A stretch of DNA of 64,000 bases, taken from NCBI GenBank assembly GCA_021775915.1, contig JAJFGW010000046.1, positions 1 to 64,000 on the forward strand, in the 5' to 3' direction. The stretch comes from Alphaproteobacteria bacterium (GTDB taxonomy: Bacteria > Pseudomonadota > Alphaproteobacteria > Micavibrionales > Micavibrionaceae). Positions 27,014 through 35,894 of this stretch are shown here, piece by piece. Every line of letters begins with the position of its first letter. Within the stretch, counting starts at the first letter, position 1. A program made the translations under genes and the position numbers. The notes beneath the pieces are model-generated. The model worked only from the letters and a program-made list of their open reading frames with translations, made no database searches and had not been told where the DNA came from.

Positions 27014-28336
27014 ATGATGAATGGGCATATTGAAACTATCTCCTCCAATATAATTGTTCTCCTCCTGCTGCCTGTCGCTATCCTGTTTGTGCTGGCTGTG
27101 CATGAGATGGGACACTATTTTGCAGCAAAGCTGGTTCGTATGCGCGTGGAACAAGTGTCCTTTGGTTTTGGCCGTAAACTTTGGGAAAAAACGGACAAAA
27201 ACGGTACGCACTGGATTGTAAACCTGCTGCCGCTAAAAGCCCACGTTCATATCGCAGATTACAATCCTCAGCATAATGATCCGTTATGGCAGCGGCTGGT
27301 CGTTGTACTCGCGGGGCCTGTTTCTAATTTTGTTCTACCTTTGATATTATTCTCCGCTTTTTTTATCTTGTTTGGGAAACCGGTGATACCGACCATTGTA
27401 ACAGGCGTAGAAATCGGAATGCCAAGTTATGAGGCGGGCATAAGGCCCGGCGATGAAATACGCGCGATAAACGGCACGCCAATTCACAGCCTGCAACAGA
27501 TTACAGCGTTTACCCGACCAAAGCGCGATACGCCGCTTTTATTCACTTACAAAAGCGGCGACCAAATACTAGAAACCCCTGTCATGCCCGTCTGGATAGA
27601 ATACCAAGACACCGATGGCATGGACCGCGCCCGCGGGCGTGTCGGGCTTATGACCTGGCAACTCCCCTACGCCCTCGCGCTTGTGAAAACAGTCGCCGGG
27701 GAAAAAGCAGACAATGAAGATATAGCGCGCGATTTACTAATCCGGCATTTGGGACAGCGCATAACACTAGATCTAGAAGCCAACGACCGGGACATTCATG
27801 AATATCTGATTGATCTGGACAAAGACGCCAATGCACAGCTCCTTAATCCGGATGACAAAGATTACGATTCCTTTGTTCTTGGCACTCTAAGAGATAATAG
27901 ATACCTGCCCCTTGATATCCGCACCAGCCTAACCACGGCAGCGAAACAAACAACGGAGATGATGGGAAATGTAATAAAGCTTCCTTTCAATTTATTCCCG
28001 ATCGACCCGGAATGGCTCTCCCCCGACGCCGTTGTCTCTCACAGGACATCAGCCTTTAAACGCAATATCTATATGCTGATTTACCTGACATCATTATGTT
28101 CGGTCTTTATCGGCTTCCTTAATTTAATTCCTGTTCCGGGGCTTGATGGCTGTGTCATTTTGTTGAACGCGGCCGATGCAATAGCAGGCAAAACTTTATC
28201 CAACAAATCCAGGGCCATGCTGATTGCTGGCGCGCTACTTATCCTCTACGGCACCGCTTTTTTGGCCAATGCGCCAGACATACAAGGCTATTTCGAATTC
28301 AAGATCGAAGATTTAAAAGACGGTAAAAACTCCTAA
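27014..28336 (+). CDS. M50-family site-2 protease-like membrane metalloprotease (RseP-like)
   Basis: Intramembrane zinc protease of 440 aa. The first TM helix carries the zinc motif HEMGH (His30, Glu31, His34) in VLAVHEMGHYFAAKLV, followed by SFGFGRKLW. A second TM follows VLAGPVSNFVLPLIL. A PDZ domain (IVTGVEIGMPSYEAGIRPGD) lies in the middle, and the last TM region has NLIPVPGLDG near residue 375, containing the third zinc ligand Asp. This is the RseP arrangement, but a stretch of about 130 residues between the PDZ and the final helices (KTVAGEKADNEDIARDLLIR and onward) is unlike RseP. A regulated membrane-protein substrate, perhaps an anti-sigma factor, is likely but not shown. It is not in the usual dxr-bamA context. 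Confidence 0.85.
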   Translation: MMNGHIETISSNIIVLLLLPVAILFVLAVHEMGHYFAAKLVRMRVEQVSFGFGRKLWEKTDKNGTHWIVNLLPLKAHVHIADYNPQHNDPLWQRLVVVLAGPVSNFVLPLILFSAFFILFGKPVIPTIVTGVEIGMPSYEAGIRPGDEIRAINGTPIHSLQQITAFTRPKRDTPLLFTYKSGDQILETPVMPVWIEYQDTDGMDRARGRVGLMTWQLPYALALVKTVAGEKADNEDIARDLLIRHLGQRITLDLEANDRDIHEYLIDLDKDANAQLLNPDDKDYDSFVLGTLRDNRYLPLDIRTSLTTAAKQTTEMMGNVIKLPFNLFPIDPEWLSPDAVVSHRTSAFKRNIYMLIYLTSLCSVFIGFLNLIPVPGLDGCVILLNAADAIAGKTLSNKSRAMLIAGALLILYGTAFLANAPDIQGYFEFKIEDLKDGKNS

Positions 28337-28388
28337 TATAACGGATAGATTATTTGCACTTTGCCCGGAATCCCCTTACATAAGTAAT

Positions 28389-30032
28389 ATGTCTGAAGAA
28401 AAACAAACAGCTTACCGCGTATTAGCGCGTAAATACCGGCCCCGTAATTTCGACGAATTGGTAGGGCAAGATGCGCTGGTGCGCACATTGAAAAACGCCA
28501 TTGAGGGCGGGCGCATCGCTCATGCCTTTATGCTCACCGGCATTCGCGGCACCGGCAAAACCACAACCGCACGCATTATTGCCAAAGCGCTCAACTATAC
28601 CGGCCCCGATGGTAAGGCAGGACCAACGACAGGATCAACAGACGATTGCGAGACATGTCAGGCCATTACCGAAGACCGTCATCCCGATATACTGGAAATG
28701 GATGCGGCCTCGCGCACCGGGGTTGATGATGTCCGCGAAATTCTGGATGGCGTGCGCTATGCGCCCACATCAGCGCGTTACAAAATCTATATTATTGATG
28801 AAGTGCACATGCTCTCCAAACAGGCCTTTAATGCGCTGCTAAAAACGCTGGAAGAGCCGCCGGAGCATGTCATCTTTATCTTCGCCACAACCGAGATCCG
28901 TAAAGTCCCGGTAACCGTACTCTCAAGATGCCAGCGTTTTGATTTACGCCGCATTGATGCCACCACGCTGGCCGGTTACTACAAAACAATCTGCGACAAA
29001 GAAAATGTAACGATTGAAGGTGAGGCGCTCGCGCTGATCGCCCGCGCCGCAGACGGCTCGGTACGCGATGGCCTTAGCTTGCTCGATCAGTCCATGGCGC
29101 TTGGCAGTGACAATATCACAACCACCCAGATACAGGATATGCTTGGCCTTGCTGATCGTACTCTCGTTTTAGATATTCTGGAATACGCGCTCAAAGGCAC
29201 GTGCGATAAAGCACTTGATACGCTCGCCGACCTTTACACCAAGGGCGCTGACCCCGTCGCCCTACTCAATGATATGCTTGATTTTACGCATTTGCTCACC
29301 CGCCTGCGCGCTGTTCCTAAAATGAAGGAAGCACATGGCACTGTCGCAAAAGACACAGTGGAACGCGCTAGCGACCTTGCCGGTAAGCTCTCCATGCCCA
29401 CGCTGGGCCGGGCATGGCAAATCCTGCTCAAAGGTCTGGGTGAAGTAAATAGCGCGCCTAACCCGCAGGCCGCCGCCGAAATGGTTGTGATCCGCCTGGC
29501 CTATGCCGCCGATCTGCCTGACCCCGGTGATCTTCTTAAAAAGCTGAAAAAAGATCAGAGCACAAACGCCTCTTCTCCTACGACCACCGCTGCGCCTTCA
29601 ATGTCACGCGAGCCGGAGCCTGTGGCGCAAGCCATAACGCAAGCGCAAACGCAGGCAGAAACTTTGCCTGTTCAAGAGGTTAAAAGCCTTGCCGACATTG
29701 AGGCACTTTTAAAAGCTGGCGGCAACATGATACTGGCCGGTGAAATCTATCAATATGTGCATCTGGTCAAGCTGGAGCCGGGCATTCTTGAAATCAGACC
29801 GGAAGAGCAAGCAAGGCCGCAACTGGCCTCAGATCTTGGTAAGGCCTTAAAAAAAATAACGGGTGAGCGCTGGATTGTCAGCATCTCCGGAGAAACCGGG
29901 CAGCCTACTCTGGCAGAACAAAGAATTGGCGCCGAACAAACGCAAATAAATGAAGCAAAAACAAATAAAGTCGTCGGAGAAATCTTGCAAATATTCCCCG
30001 ATGCCGAAATAAAAATGCGTAACAAACAATAA
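28389..30032 (+). CDS. dnaX: DNA polymerase III subunit gamma/tau
   Basis: Clamp-loader ATPase of 547 aa. The AAA+ module shows Walker A GIRGTGKTTTA (51-61), Walker B IIDEVHMLSKQA, the SRC finger (VLSRCQRF) and sensor-2 region (RAADGSVRDGLSLLDQ). A collar domain and a basic Ala/Thr/Gln-rich linker precede a tau-like C-terminal domain (SLADIEALLKAGGN) that contacts polymerase alpha. The zinc module is incomplete: after ALNYTGPDGKAGPTTGSTDD only CETC remains, so two of the four usual Cys are replaced (Tyr and Asp). No canonical slippery heptamer was seen near the linker, so only the full-length product is supported. It is followed by ybaB 13 bp downstream. Confidence 0.96.
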   Translation: MSEEKQTAYRVLARKYRPRNFDELVGQDALVRTLKNAIEGGRIAHAFMLTGIRGTGKTTTARIIAKALNYTGPDGKAGPTTGSTDDCETCQAITEDRHPDILEMDAASRTGVDDVREILDGVRYAPTSARYKIYIIDEVHMLSKQAFNALLKTLEEPPEHVIFIFATTEIRKVPVTVLSRCQRFDLRRIDATTLAGYYKTICDKENVTIEGEALALIARAADGSVRDGLSLLDQSMALGSDNITTTQIQDMLGLADRTLVLDILEYALKGTCDKALDTLADLYTKGADPVALLNDMLDFTHLLTRLRAVPKMKEAHGTVAKDTVERASDLAGKLSMPTLGRAWQILLKGLGEVNSAPNPQAAAEMVVIRLAYAADLPDPGDLLKKLKKDQSTNASSPTTTAAPSMSREPEPVAQAITQAQTQAETLPVQEVKSLADIEALLKAGGNMILAGEIYQYVHLVKLEPGILEIRPEEQARPQLASDLGKALKKITGERWIVSISGETGQPTLAEQRIGAEQTQINEAKTNKVVGEILQIFPDAEIKMRNKQ

Positions 30033-30045
30033 GAGGACCGAGACT

Positions 30046-30369
30046 ATGGACATGCAACAAATCATGAGACAAGCCAAAGAAATGCAAGACCGCATGCAGG
30101 ACATGCAGGGGCAACTTGGCGAAATGGAAGTCACCGGCGAAGCCGGAGGCGGTCTGGTCAAAGTTACGATGAGCTGCAAGCGCGACCTCAAAAAAATCGA
30201 GATCGCCCCGGAGCTTATTATACCGGATGACAAGGAAACGCTGGAAGACCTCATTGTTGCCGCCGTTAACATGGCCGGACAAAATGCCGAAGCTAAAATG
30301 GCGGAAGAAACCCAGAAAATGATGAGCGAGTTCGGCTTGCCTTCAAATTTTGAACTTCCTAACTTTTAG
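30046..30369 (+). CDS. ybaB: YbaB/EbfC-family nucleoid-associated protein
   Basis: A 107-aa DNA-binding protein that coats or bends the nucleoid. It has an N-terminal amphipathic helix rich in Met and Gln (MRQAKEMQDRMQDMQGQLGE), a central strand pair (VKVTMSCKRDLKKIEIAPEL) and a C-terminal helix (DLIVAAVNMAGQNAEAKM), matching the YbaB fold. The placement directly behind dnaX is nearly universal. The next gene is xth, not recR, which usually completes the dnaX-ybaB-recR set. Confidence 0.95.
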   Translation: MDMQQIMRQAKEMQDRMQDMQGQLGEMEVTGEAGGGLVKVTMSCKRDLKKIEIAPELIIPDDKETLEDLIVAAVNMAGQNAEAKMAEETQKMMSEFGLPSNFELPNF

Positions 30370-30372
30370 ATC

Positions 30373-31179
30373 ATGCGCATACTTACATGGAATATAAACT
30401 CAGTTCGTTTGAGAATGCCGCGCGTTCTTGACCTCATCAAGGAATGCGACCCGGATATTATCTGTTTGCAGGAAACAAAAACGCCGGACGAGCACTTCCC
30501 TGTGCAGGACATCATTGATGCCGGTTATCCGCACATGCAGATTAACGGCATGAAAAGCTATAACGGCGTGGCCATCCTTTCGCGCCATGAATTTACAAGT
30601 TCTGAAATCCATCACCGTGTCGGGCGGGAAGATTGCCGCCATATTTCAGTGCAGCTCAAAACATCAAAATTCAAAAAGCCGGTTGAGATTCACTGTCTGT
30701 ATGTCCCGGCAGGAGGCGATGAGCCAGACCCGAAAACAAACGATAAATTCGACCATAAGCTCAAGTTCGTTGACGAAGTAGCTGACTGGTTCCGCGACAA
30801 CTACGCGAATGACGACCCCTTGGTTGCCGTGGGAGACTTTAATATAGCGCCGCAAGAGCATGATGTCTGGTCACATAAACAGCTTTTAAAAGTCGTATCG
30901 CACACCCCCGTAGAAATTGAAAGACTGGGCGGCATGCAAGAGTCACTGGACTGGCAGGACGCTATCCGCCATTTCGTTCCAGACGAGGACAAATGCTATA
31001 CATGGTGGTCATACCGGAACAAGGACTGGAAAAAATCCAACCGGGGCCGGCGCCTTGACCACATCTGGGTCACAAAGCCCCTGATGCCGCACCTAAAAGC
31101 CCACAACATCCTCACCACCGCCCGCGACTGGGAAAAACCGTCAGATCATGTCCCTGTCATGGTGGATGTGGATTTGTAA
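30373..31179 (+). CDS. xth: Exodeoxyribonuclease III (AP endonuclease)
   Basis: Mg-dependent DNA repair nuclease that cuts abasic sites and removes 3' blocks. Length 268 aa fits. EEP-family motifs are in order: LTWNINSVRLR, IICLQETKTPDE (catalytic Glu), SYNGVAILSR, VAVGDFNIAP (Asp and Asn), RRLDHIWVT and the terminal SDHVPVMVDV with the catalytic Asp-His. The gene starts 3 bp after ybaB and may be translated from the same message. Confidence 0.95.
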   Translation: MRILTWNINSVRLRMPRVLDLIKECDPDIICLQETKTPDEHFPVQDIIDAGYPHMQINGMKSYNGVAILSRHEFTSSEIHHRVGREDCRHISVQLKTSKFKKPVEIHCLYVPAGGDEPDPKTNDKFDHKLKFVDEVADWFRDNYANDDPLVAVGDFNIAPQEHDVWSHKQLLKVVSHTPVEIERLGGMQESLDWQDAIRHFVPDEDKCYTWWSYRNKDWKKSNRGRRLDHIWVTKPLMPHLKAHNILTTARDWEKPSDHVPVMVDVDL

Positions 31180-31254
31180 GCGTGGGGGCATTGCTCACTG
31201 AAGAAATGACAGGTAGACTAGCTAAAGCCTTATTTCTGAAAGGGAACTTATGCC

Positions 31255-31941
31255 ATGCCTCCAATACTCGACTCCCTTATTCCGCTTTATACCTACTGTG
31301 AAATTGATCCCGGCGCTATAGCGCAGCCGCTGAATTTCCTGTCCTGCGCCGTATTCTGGCTCGGCGCGGTTTGGATGTACCATACAAAAAACGATGACGA
31401 TGAAAGCCCAAGCTTTCATCAGGTCTCTGCCATTTTAATGTTTTTTCTGGGATTATCAGGCATGGCCTGGCATGTGAGCGGATCACAAATAGCGCTGGCA
31501 GCAGACATGTTTCTTCTGTTTATGCTGTTTATTATTGTTGCTGTTGTTATATCGCACGATATTCTCCGTTGGCACATGGACAAAGGGCTTGCCGTTATTG
31601 TCATCCTGATTGTTGCCAGCGCCCTTCTTAAGGATGAATCGACCGGAATGCTGCCACAAAATGGCGGGCTGTTTCTACCGCTAATGTTTTTCCTCGCTAT
31701 TGCAGCGCTAAAAATACAGCCAAAAAGCGAAGAAGTAACCGTTTACCTGCTCTCTGCCGCCTATACGCTATTTTTCGGCTTACTGGCACGTAGTGCAGAT
31801 TCTATTCTGTGCGGTTATTTCTCGCAAGGGCTTCATTTCCTCTGGCATATCCTGCTGGTCATATCGATCATCTATGTTGGGAAATCTCTGGTCGCCATGA
31901 AAGAAGTGCCGTGGTCCAAAGAGACAGAAGCCAAAACATAA
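31255..31941 (+). CDS. Seven-helix membrane protein resembling the CREST/alkaline ceramidase superfamily
   Basis: A 228-aa protein with about seven hydrophobic helices. Motifs resemble the CREST hydrolases: the N-terminal YCEIDPGAIAQPLNFLSC, WHVSGSQIALAADMF with an Asp in the helix, and HFLWHILLV with two His near the C-terminus. In characterised members, His and Asp residues in these positions bind a catalytic zinc for amide or ester hydrolysis of lipids. The match is to residue pattern only, so a ceramidase or related lipid-amidase role is a hypothesis. It lies alone on the plus strand, converging with the nuclease gene. Confidence 0.65.
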   Translation: MPPILDSLIPLYTYCEIDPGAIAQPLNFLSCAVFWLGAVWMYHTKNDDDESPSFHQVSAILMFFLGLSGMAWHVSGSQIALAADMFLLFMLFIIVAVVISHDILRWHMDKGLAVIVILIVASALLKDESTGMLPQNGGLFLPLMFFLAIAALKIQPKSEEVTVYLLSAAYTLFFGLLARSADSILCGYFSQGLHFLWHILLVISIIYVGKSLVAMKEVPWSKETEAKT

Positions 31942-31945
31942 TATT

Positions 31946-32377
31946 TTAACACCAGGATGCCCGCTTTTTTCCCTGATAAGGCCGGGCGATATTTTTAGCC
32001 AATAAAAATCGGCTAATGTCACGATCATTGTCCGTGGTCACACGGGCAACCACACGGCCCGCATATTTACCATAGCGAATATCATGCAAACTAATTTCTT
32101 TTGTACCGATAAGATCTTGCAATTGCTCTTTGGCCTGAAACGCCATGTCCTTTTCCTGCCTGCATTTACCGTGCAATTCAGGCGTATCAATTCCGTCGAC
32201 CCGCACCAGCATTTCAATATCCTGACCCAACCAGACTTTTACGCTGGCGCGGAAAGTATCGCCGTCAATAACCTCAATCACTTTTGCCTGATAAGGGCCA
32301 GCCAGCCGTTCCCCCGACAGGACCGGCTGGCTGGAAACAACAAAGACAAAAGTAAGAATGACCAATAGATTGTACAT
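31946..32377 (-). CDS. Secreted SNase-like (thermonuclease family) protein
   Basis: A 143-aa protein with an N-terminal signal peptide (NLLVILTFVFVVSSQPVLS) and a TNase/SNc core: AKVIEVIDGDTFRASV with the calcium-site Asp, VRVDGIDTPEL with the catalytic Arg and Glu, and YGKYAGRVVARV with the second catalytic Arg. That places it in the staphylococcal-nuclease-like superfamily. The C-terminus ends PYQGKKRASWC, short of the usual final helix but still complete at its core. It would degrade nucleic acid in the periplasm or outside. Orientation is opposite to its left neighbour with only a few bases between the stops. Confidence 0.85.
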   Translation of the reverse strand: MYNLLVILTFVFVVSSQPVLSGERLAGPYQAKVIEVIDGDTFRASVKVWLGQDIEMLVRVDGIDTPELHGKCRQEKDMAFQAKEQLQDLIGTKEISLHDIRYGKYAGRVVARVTTDNDRDISRFLLAKNIARPYQGKKRASWC

Positions 32378-32445
32378 CTAGTACACAATACACCCTATAG
32401 GTGTGTGTTTCATATTTCTATTTTGGAAATGTTAAAACCCGAAAC

Positions 32446-32595
32446 TTAAAAATCAACGCATTTACCGCCACGTTCCCAGTCACCATAACGCGTTGGTTCA
32501 GGCCCTTTGGGACCACCACTTTCTTTTGAAACATCAGACTTATCTAAAGCCTTATCTTCTTTTATTTTTTCAGCGCTTGGCTTTTCTTCACTCAT
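32446..32595 (-). CDS. DUF1674 protein (succinate dehydrogenase assembly factor 4 type)
   Basis: A 49-aa protein ending SGGPKGPEPTRYGDWERGG, then KCVDF. This C-terminal signature is diagnostic of DUF1674/SDHAF4, the small factor that protects flavinated SdhA during assembly of succinate dehydrogenase (complex II). The start at 32595 is chosen because the Glu/Lys-rich N-terminus then has the family's size; the longer reading frame upstream runs through the chorismate mutase gene on the opposite strand. This family is typical of Alphaproteobacteria and mitochondria. Confidence 0.88.
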   Translation of the reverse strand: MSEEKPSAEKIKEDKALDKSDVSKESGGPKGPEPTRYGDWERGGKCVDF

Positions 32596-32638
32596 AGCGC
32601 TAATATGACGCCAGAAACCCCTATTGGGAAGAGTTATC

Positions 32639-32947
32639 ATGGAAATTATGAAGCCTTTCAGAAACCGTATTGATGAGCTGGACGATAAAATCGTTGATTT
32701 GCTGGCCGCGCGCACGGATATCATCCGCGAGGTCGGACAGTTTAAATTTGAAAATAACATACCGGCCGTACTCCCCAGCCGCATTGATGAAGTTAAAGAA
32801 AGAGTTGCGGCCAGAGCAGAAAACAAAGAATTCAACGCAGACCTGATACGCCAGATATATAGCACCCTTATTGGCTACAGCTGTAACCTTGAAGAAGAAA
32901 TCTTGCAAAATCTCTCCGAAGAAAACAAAACGGCAGCAGGCCAATAA
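32639..32947 (+). CDS. Chorismate mutase (AroQ class)
   Basis: A small all-helical enzyme converting chorismate to prephenate for Phe and Tyr synthesis. It has FRNRIDELDDKIVDLLAAR at the start (active-site Arg and Asp), the Lys of EVGQFK, RIDEVKERV and the final helix with IYSTLIGYSCNLEEE. The start at ATG 32639 is preferred to TTG 32624 because GGGAAGAG lies directly before it. The stop overlaps the rsmB ATG by one base, so the two are coupled. It is a stand-alone mutase without a fused dehydratase. Confidence 0.9.
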   Translation: MEIMKPFRNRIDELDDKIVDLLAARTDIIREVGQFKFENNIPAVLPSRIDEVKERVAARAENKEFNADLIRQIYSTLIGYSCNLEEEILQNLSEENKTAAGQ

Positions 32948-34293
32948 TGGATCCCGTAGCACAAAACAGTACGCCAGATACCACCACGAGCGCAGAAACA
33001 TTAAATGTTCGCAAAATTGCCCTACATATATTGGGGCAAGTTCTGGACCGTCACCAGGCGCTGGACCACGTGCTTGAAGCAAACCAGCCTTTTCTGGATT
33101 TGCCCGGACGGGACAAGGCCTTTATTCGTATGATCGTGGCAACAACATTGCGCCGCCTTGGTCAGCTCGATGATTTTATCCGGCGCGGTTCAAACAAAAA
33201 AGAGCCTCCTACTCCGCCGCAGCTTCATAACCTTTTGCGTATGGCGGCCACCCAAATTGCTTTTATGAACGTGCCGGATTATGCCGTCGTCGATAGCGCC
33301 GTTCGGCTGGCGGAAAAATGTGGCATGAGCCGCCAAAAAGGCTTTGTTAACGCCGTTCTGCGGCGTGTGGCTGAAAACCATAAAGACTGGATTTCAAAGC
33401 AAGACGAAACGCGGATGAACACGCCTGAATGGTTGATGAAACTCTGGATCGCCGACTACGACTTGCGTACGGCCGCTGAAATTGCGCAGGCCAACCTGTC
33501 CGAAGCCGCGCTTGATATTTCTGCCAAGGATGAGAGCACGCTACAGCACTGGGCAGAAACGCTGGAAGCCTCTATTCTGCCGACAGGATCACTACGCCGA
33601 AACGAAGGCGGCATTGTTCAAAAGCTGCCGGGTTTTGATGATGGCATGTGGTGGGTGCAGGATGCCGCCGCCGCCCTGCCCGCCCATCTATTTGGTGATG
33701 TTACGGGCAAGCATGTCCTTGATATGTGCGCGGCTCCCGGCGGAAAAACCGCGCAGCTTGCAGCCATGGGGGCGCAGGTTACGGCCCTGGATCGTTCGAC
33801 CGGCCGCTTAAAAAGAGTGCAGGAAAATTTACGGCGTCTACGGCTTGAAGATCATGTCATTATTGAAATTGCAGATGGCACTGTCTGGAAACCAAAACAA
33901 CCCTTTGAATATATTCTGCTTGATGCACCCTGCAGCGCGACAGGCACAGTGCGCCGCCATCCTGATGTTATACATTTAAAAACAGAAGCGGATGTAACAA
34001 GACTGGCAGAAATACAAACCCGGCTACTGGAAAATGCTGTGAGCATTCTAGCGCCCGGCGGCGTTTTGATTTACTGCACCTGCTCCCTGCAAAAAGCAGA
34101 AGGGGAACGTCAAATCGAAAGATTTCTCTTAAATCATAAAGAAATGCGCCGCCTGCCCATCGCCCCTATGGAAGTTGGCGACATGGAAGCCCTTATCACG
34201 GAAACCGGTGATATACGGGTCTTGCCGTTCCATATGGCACCCCATGGCGGCATGGACGGTTTTTTTGTTGCGAGATTACAAAAACCTCTATAG
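32947..34293 (+). CDS. rsmB: 16S rRNA (cytosine-967-C5)-methyltransferase-like protein
   Basis: SAM-dependent RNA methyltransferase of the NOL1/NOP2/Sun family, 448 aa. The N-terminal NusB-like RNA-binding domain covers about 20-150 (ILGQVLDRHQALDHVL, RDKAFIRMIVATTLRRLGQ). The Rossmann domain has HVLDMCAAPGGKTAQLAAMG for SAM, the release cysteine motif LLDAPCSATGTVRRHPDV and the nucleophile motif IYCTCSLQKAEGE, then the C-terminal HGGMDGFFVARL. This two-Cys arrangement is diagnostic. The assignment to position 967 of 16S rRNA follows the family and the NusB-like domain. Confidence 0.92.
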   Translation: MDPVAQNSTPDTTTSAETLNVRKIALHILGQVLDRHQALDHVLEANQPFLDLPGRDKAFIRMIVATTLRRLGQLDDFIRRGSNKKEPPTPPQLHNLLRMAATQIAFMNVPDYAVVDSAVRLAEKCGMSRQKGFVNAVLRRVAENHKDWISKQDETRMNTPEWLMKLWIADYDLRTAAEIAQANLSEAALDISAKDESTLQHWAETLEASILPTGSLRRNEGGIVQKLPGFDDGMWWVQDAAAALPAHLFGDVTGKHVLDMCAAPGGKTAQLAAMGAQVTALDRSTGRLKRVQENLRRLRLEDHVIIEIADGTVWKPKQPFEYILLDAPCSATGTVRRHPDVIHLKTEADVTRLAEIQTRLLENAVSILAPGGVLIYCTCSLQKAEGERQIERFLLNHKEMRRLPIAPMEVGDMEALITETGDIRVLPFHMAPHGGMDGFFVARLQKPL

Positions 34294-34337
34294 CCTTTGC
34301 TTAATAAATATAAAAAGTTAAACAGGGTAGTATTTTA

Positions 34338-35894
34338 ATGTCTGGACTCCGTCTTATGGAGACGTTTAATCGTCTTGTTAAGGGTCAATTTACACAGCAC
34401 CTGAAAAAAGGCGCCGTTGCGCTTGCCCTTACTACTGCGCTGGCTGCGCCTGTGGCGGCACACCATAACGACAATAACGACCTCGATGTCCGGCAATCAA
34501 ACACAATACACTCACAAGACTTACGCACTATACAAGACAGGTTTAACCGGGCGGTGACAGACCGCGAAATTCTCCTCATGGATCATGACTGGATCCAGAT
34601 TAACCGGGCCGTGTCTGATGTTAGGGAAGATCTGGATTTCAGAGATAGGTATCTTATAGAATATTTATCCCGGCGCGGGCGCGTTCACATTAACAATGAG
34701 TTCTTTTATCCCGTTTCGGATGATTATTTGAAAGCGCCACATGCGCAATTTGTAAATATTGCGCCCGCCGACGGTGGTAAAGACTTTAAACTTTGTATCG
34801 TCTATGGCGAACAAGGTGAGAAAGACGGAAAAACAGCGATCAAAAACTTTATGGATCTCAGCCGTACGATCCATGGCCCGGACATTGGTACAGCAACAAT
34901 ACAGAACGTGCCTAACGCCGCTCACTGGAAAAAATTCATCTCCTATCACGAGATTGGCCATTGCATGGACGACTGGTATATGCCCTCCATAACAAAGGCT
35001 GAAAATACAAAAGAGTATCTTGCCAGCTATCATCGCGCCGAGACTTTTGCCGACGTTTATTCGGTCCTTTTAATGGCCCGAGAAGAAGGCATCACCGACA
35101 TAGCTAGATCCATGACAAATGTGCGACTGGCAATCGCTGCTCTATCCGGGCCTTTTCAAACAACGTGGAAAGACCCGGATAAAATTGGCTATCACGCAGG
35201 CTATATTTACGCAACGCAGCGCTCAATAAGAGCCACACAAGATTACATTGACCGGAACGGCACAAAAGACCTGTATGAAATGTCATACAAAGACATCGCA
35301 AAAATGGCGCATGATATTGTAGACAAGAATGCACTGAATAATCTTGAAGCCGAGACATTAATGTCTATGTTCTTCATGAAATATAACATGGATATTTGGG
35401 AAAAAATGAAAGACGATGTCCCTTTCATTACCGAACATTACCCTTATGCGCTTGAACTACAGGCTAAAATGGAAAGAGCTTTAAGGTCAGTGCTTGATTT
35501 AAGCCATATCCCTGAAGATCAGAGCGTATTAGAGCTTCTGACCTTTCCCGGATCACCGGATGCATACGCACAGGAAAGGCGCGGGGAAGTTGATTACGAG
35601 GGTCTGGATGCCCGCGCAAAAACACTCGCCAAGACCTTAGCGTCTCAAAGCCCTACAGTCGAAATACTGATAAAAACGTTTACCGAAAATAAAGATGCCT
35701 GGCGGAAAACACTTTCAAACGGTACGGACGCGGAGAAAAAAGAGGCTATGGACAATCTCACCGTCGCCGGAGAAGCCTTGCGACTGGCTGTACATGAAAT
35801 CAGAGGCACCGACCCTTACGCTCCCCCTCCCAACGACAACCAGCCTATCGGTAAACAAGCGCAGTTGAACCTGCCCACGGTCGCCCCGCGATAA
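34338..35894 (+). CDS. Putative secreted zinc metallopeptidase-like protein (HEIGH motif)
   Basis: A 518-aa protein of no family I recognise. The N-terminus has a Sec-type hydrophobic stretch ending ALAAPVAAHH (about 25-43) after an unusually long basic lead. In the middle, SYHEIGHCMDDWY contains the zincin motif HExxH (His204, Glu205, His208), and ETFADVYSVLLMAREE at Glu235 to Asp239 gives a plausible third ligand in the gluzincin style. The rest is helical, with a Lys-rich C-terminal half and a Pro-rich tail (DPYAPPPNDNQPIGKQ). It may act in the periplasm or be released. It follows rsmB after 44 bp but is functionally separate. Confidence 0.55.
   Translation: MSGLRLMETFNRLVKGQFTQHLKKGAVALALTTALAAPVAAHHNDNNDLDVRQSNTIHSQDLRTIQDRFNRAVTDREILLMDHDWIQINRAVSDVREDLDFRDRYLIEYLSRRGRVHINNEFFYPVSDDYLKAPHAQFVNIAPADGGKDFKLCIVYGEQGEKDGKTAIKNFMDLSRTIHGPDIGTATIQNVPNAAHWKKFISYHEIGHCMDDWYMPSITKAENTKEYLASYHRAETFADVYSVLLMAREEGITDIARSMTNVRLAIAALSGPFQTTWKDPDKIGYHAGYIYATQRSIRATQDYIDRNGTKDLYEMSYKDIAKMAHDIVDKNALNNLEAETLMSMFFMKYNMDIWEKMKDDVPFITEHYPYALELQAKMERALRSVLDLSHIPEDQSVLELLTFPGSPDAYAQERRGEVDYEGLDARAKTLAKTLASQSPTVEILIKTFTENKDAWRKTLSNGTDAEKKEAMDNLTVAGEALRLAVHEIRGTDPYAPPPNDNQPIGKQAQLNLPTVAPR

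Noticed and set aside
26836-27048. Minus-strand frame over the SRP RNA region
   Set aside because: It overlaps the SRP RNA and is explained as a shadow of a structured RNA gene.
28389-30032. Programmed frameshift in dnaX
   Set aside because: A-rich spots near 29535-29555 do not make a canonical X-XXY-YYZ heptamer in the reading frame, and no clear stimulatory hairpin was seen.
32596-32865. N-terminal extension of the DUF1674 frame
   Set aside because: The extension is the reverse strand of the chorismate mutase gene; the family is about 50-100 aa and the shorter start gives a sensible protein.
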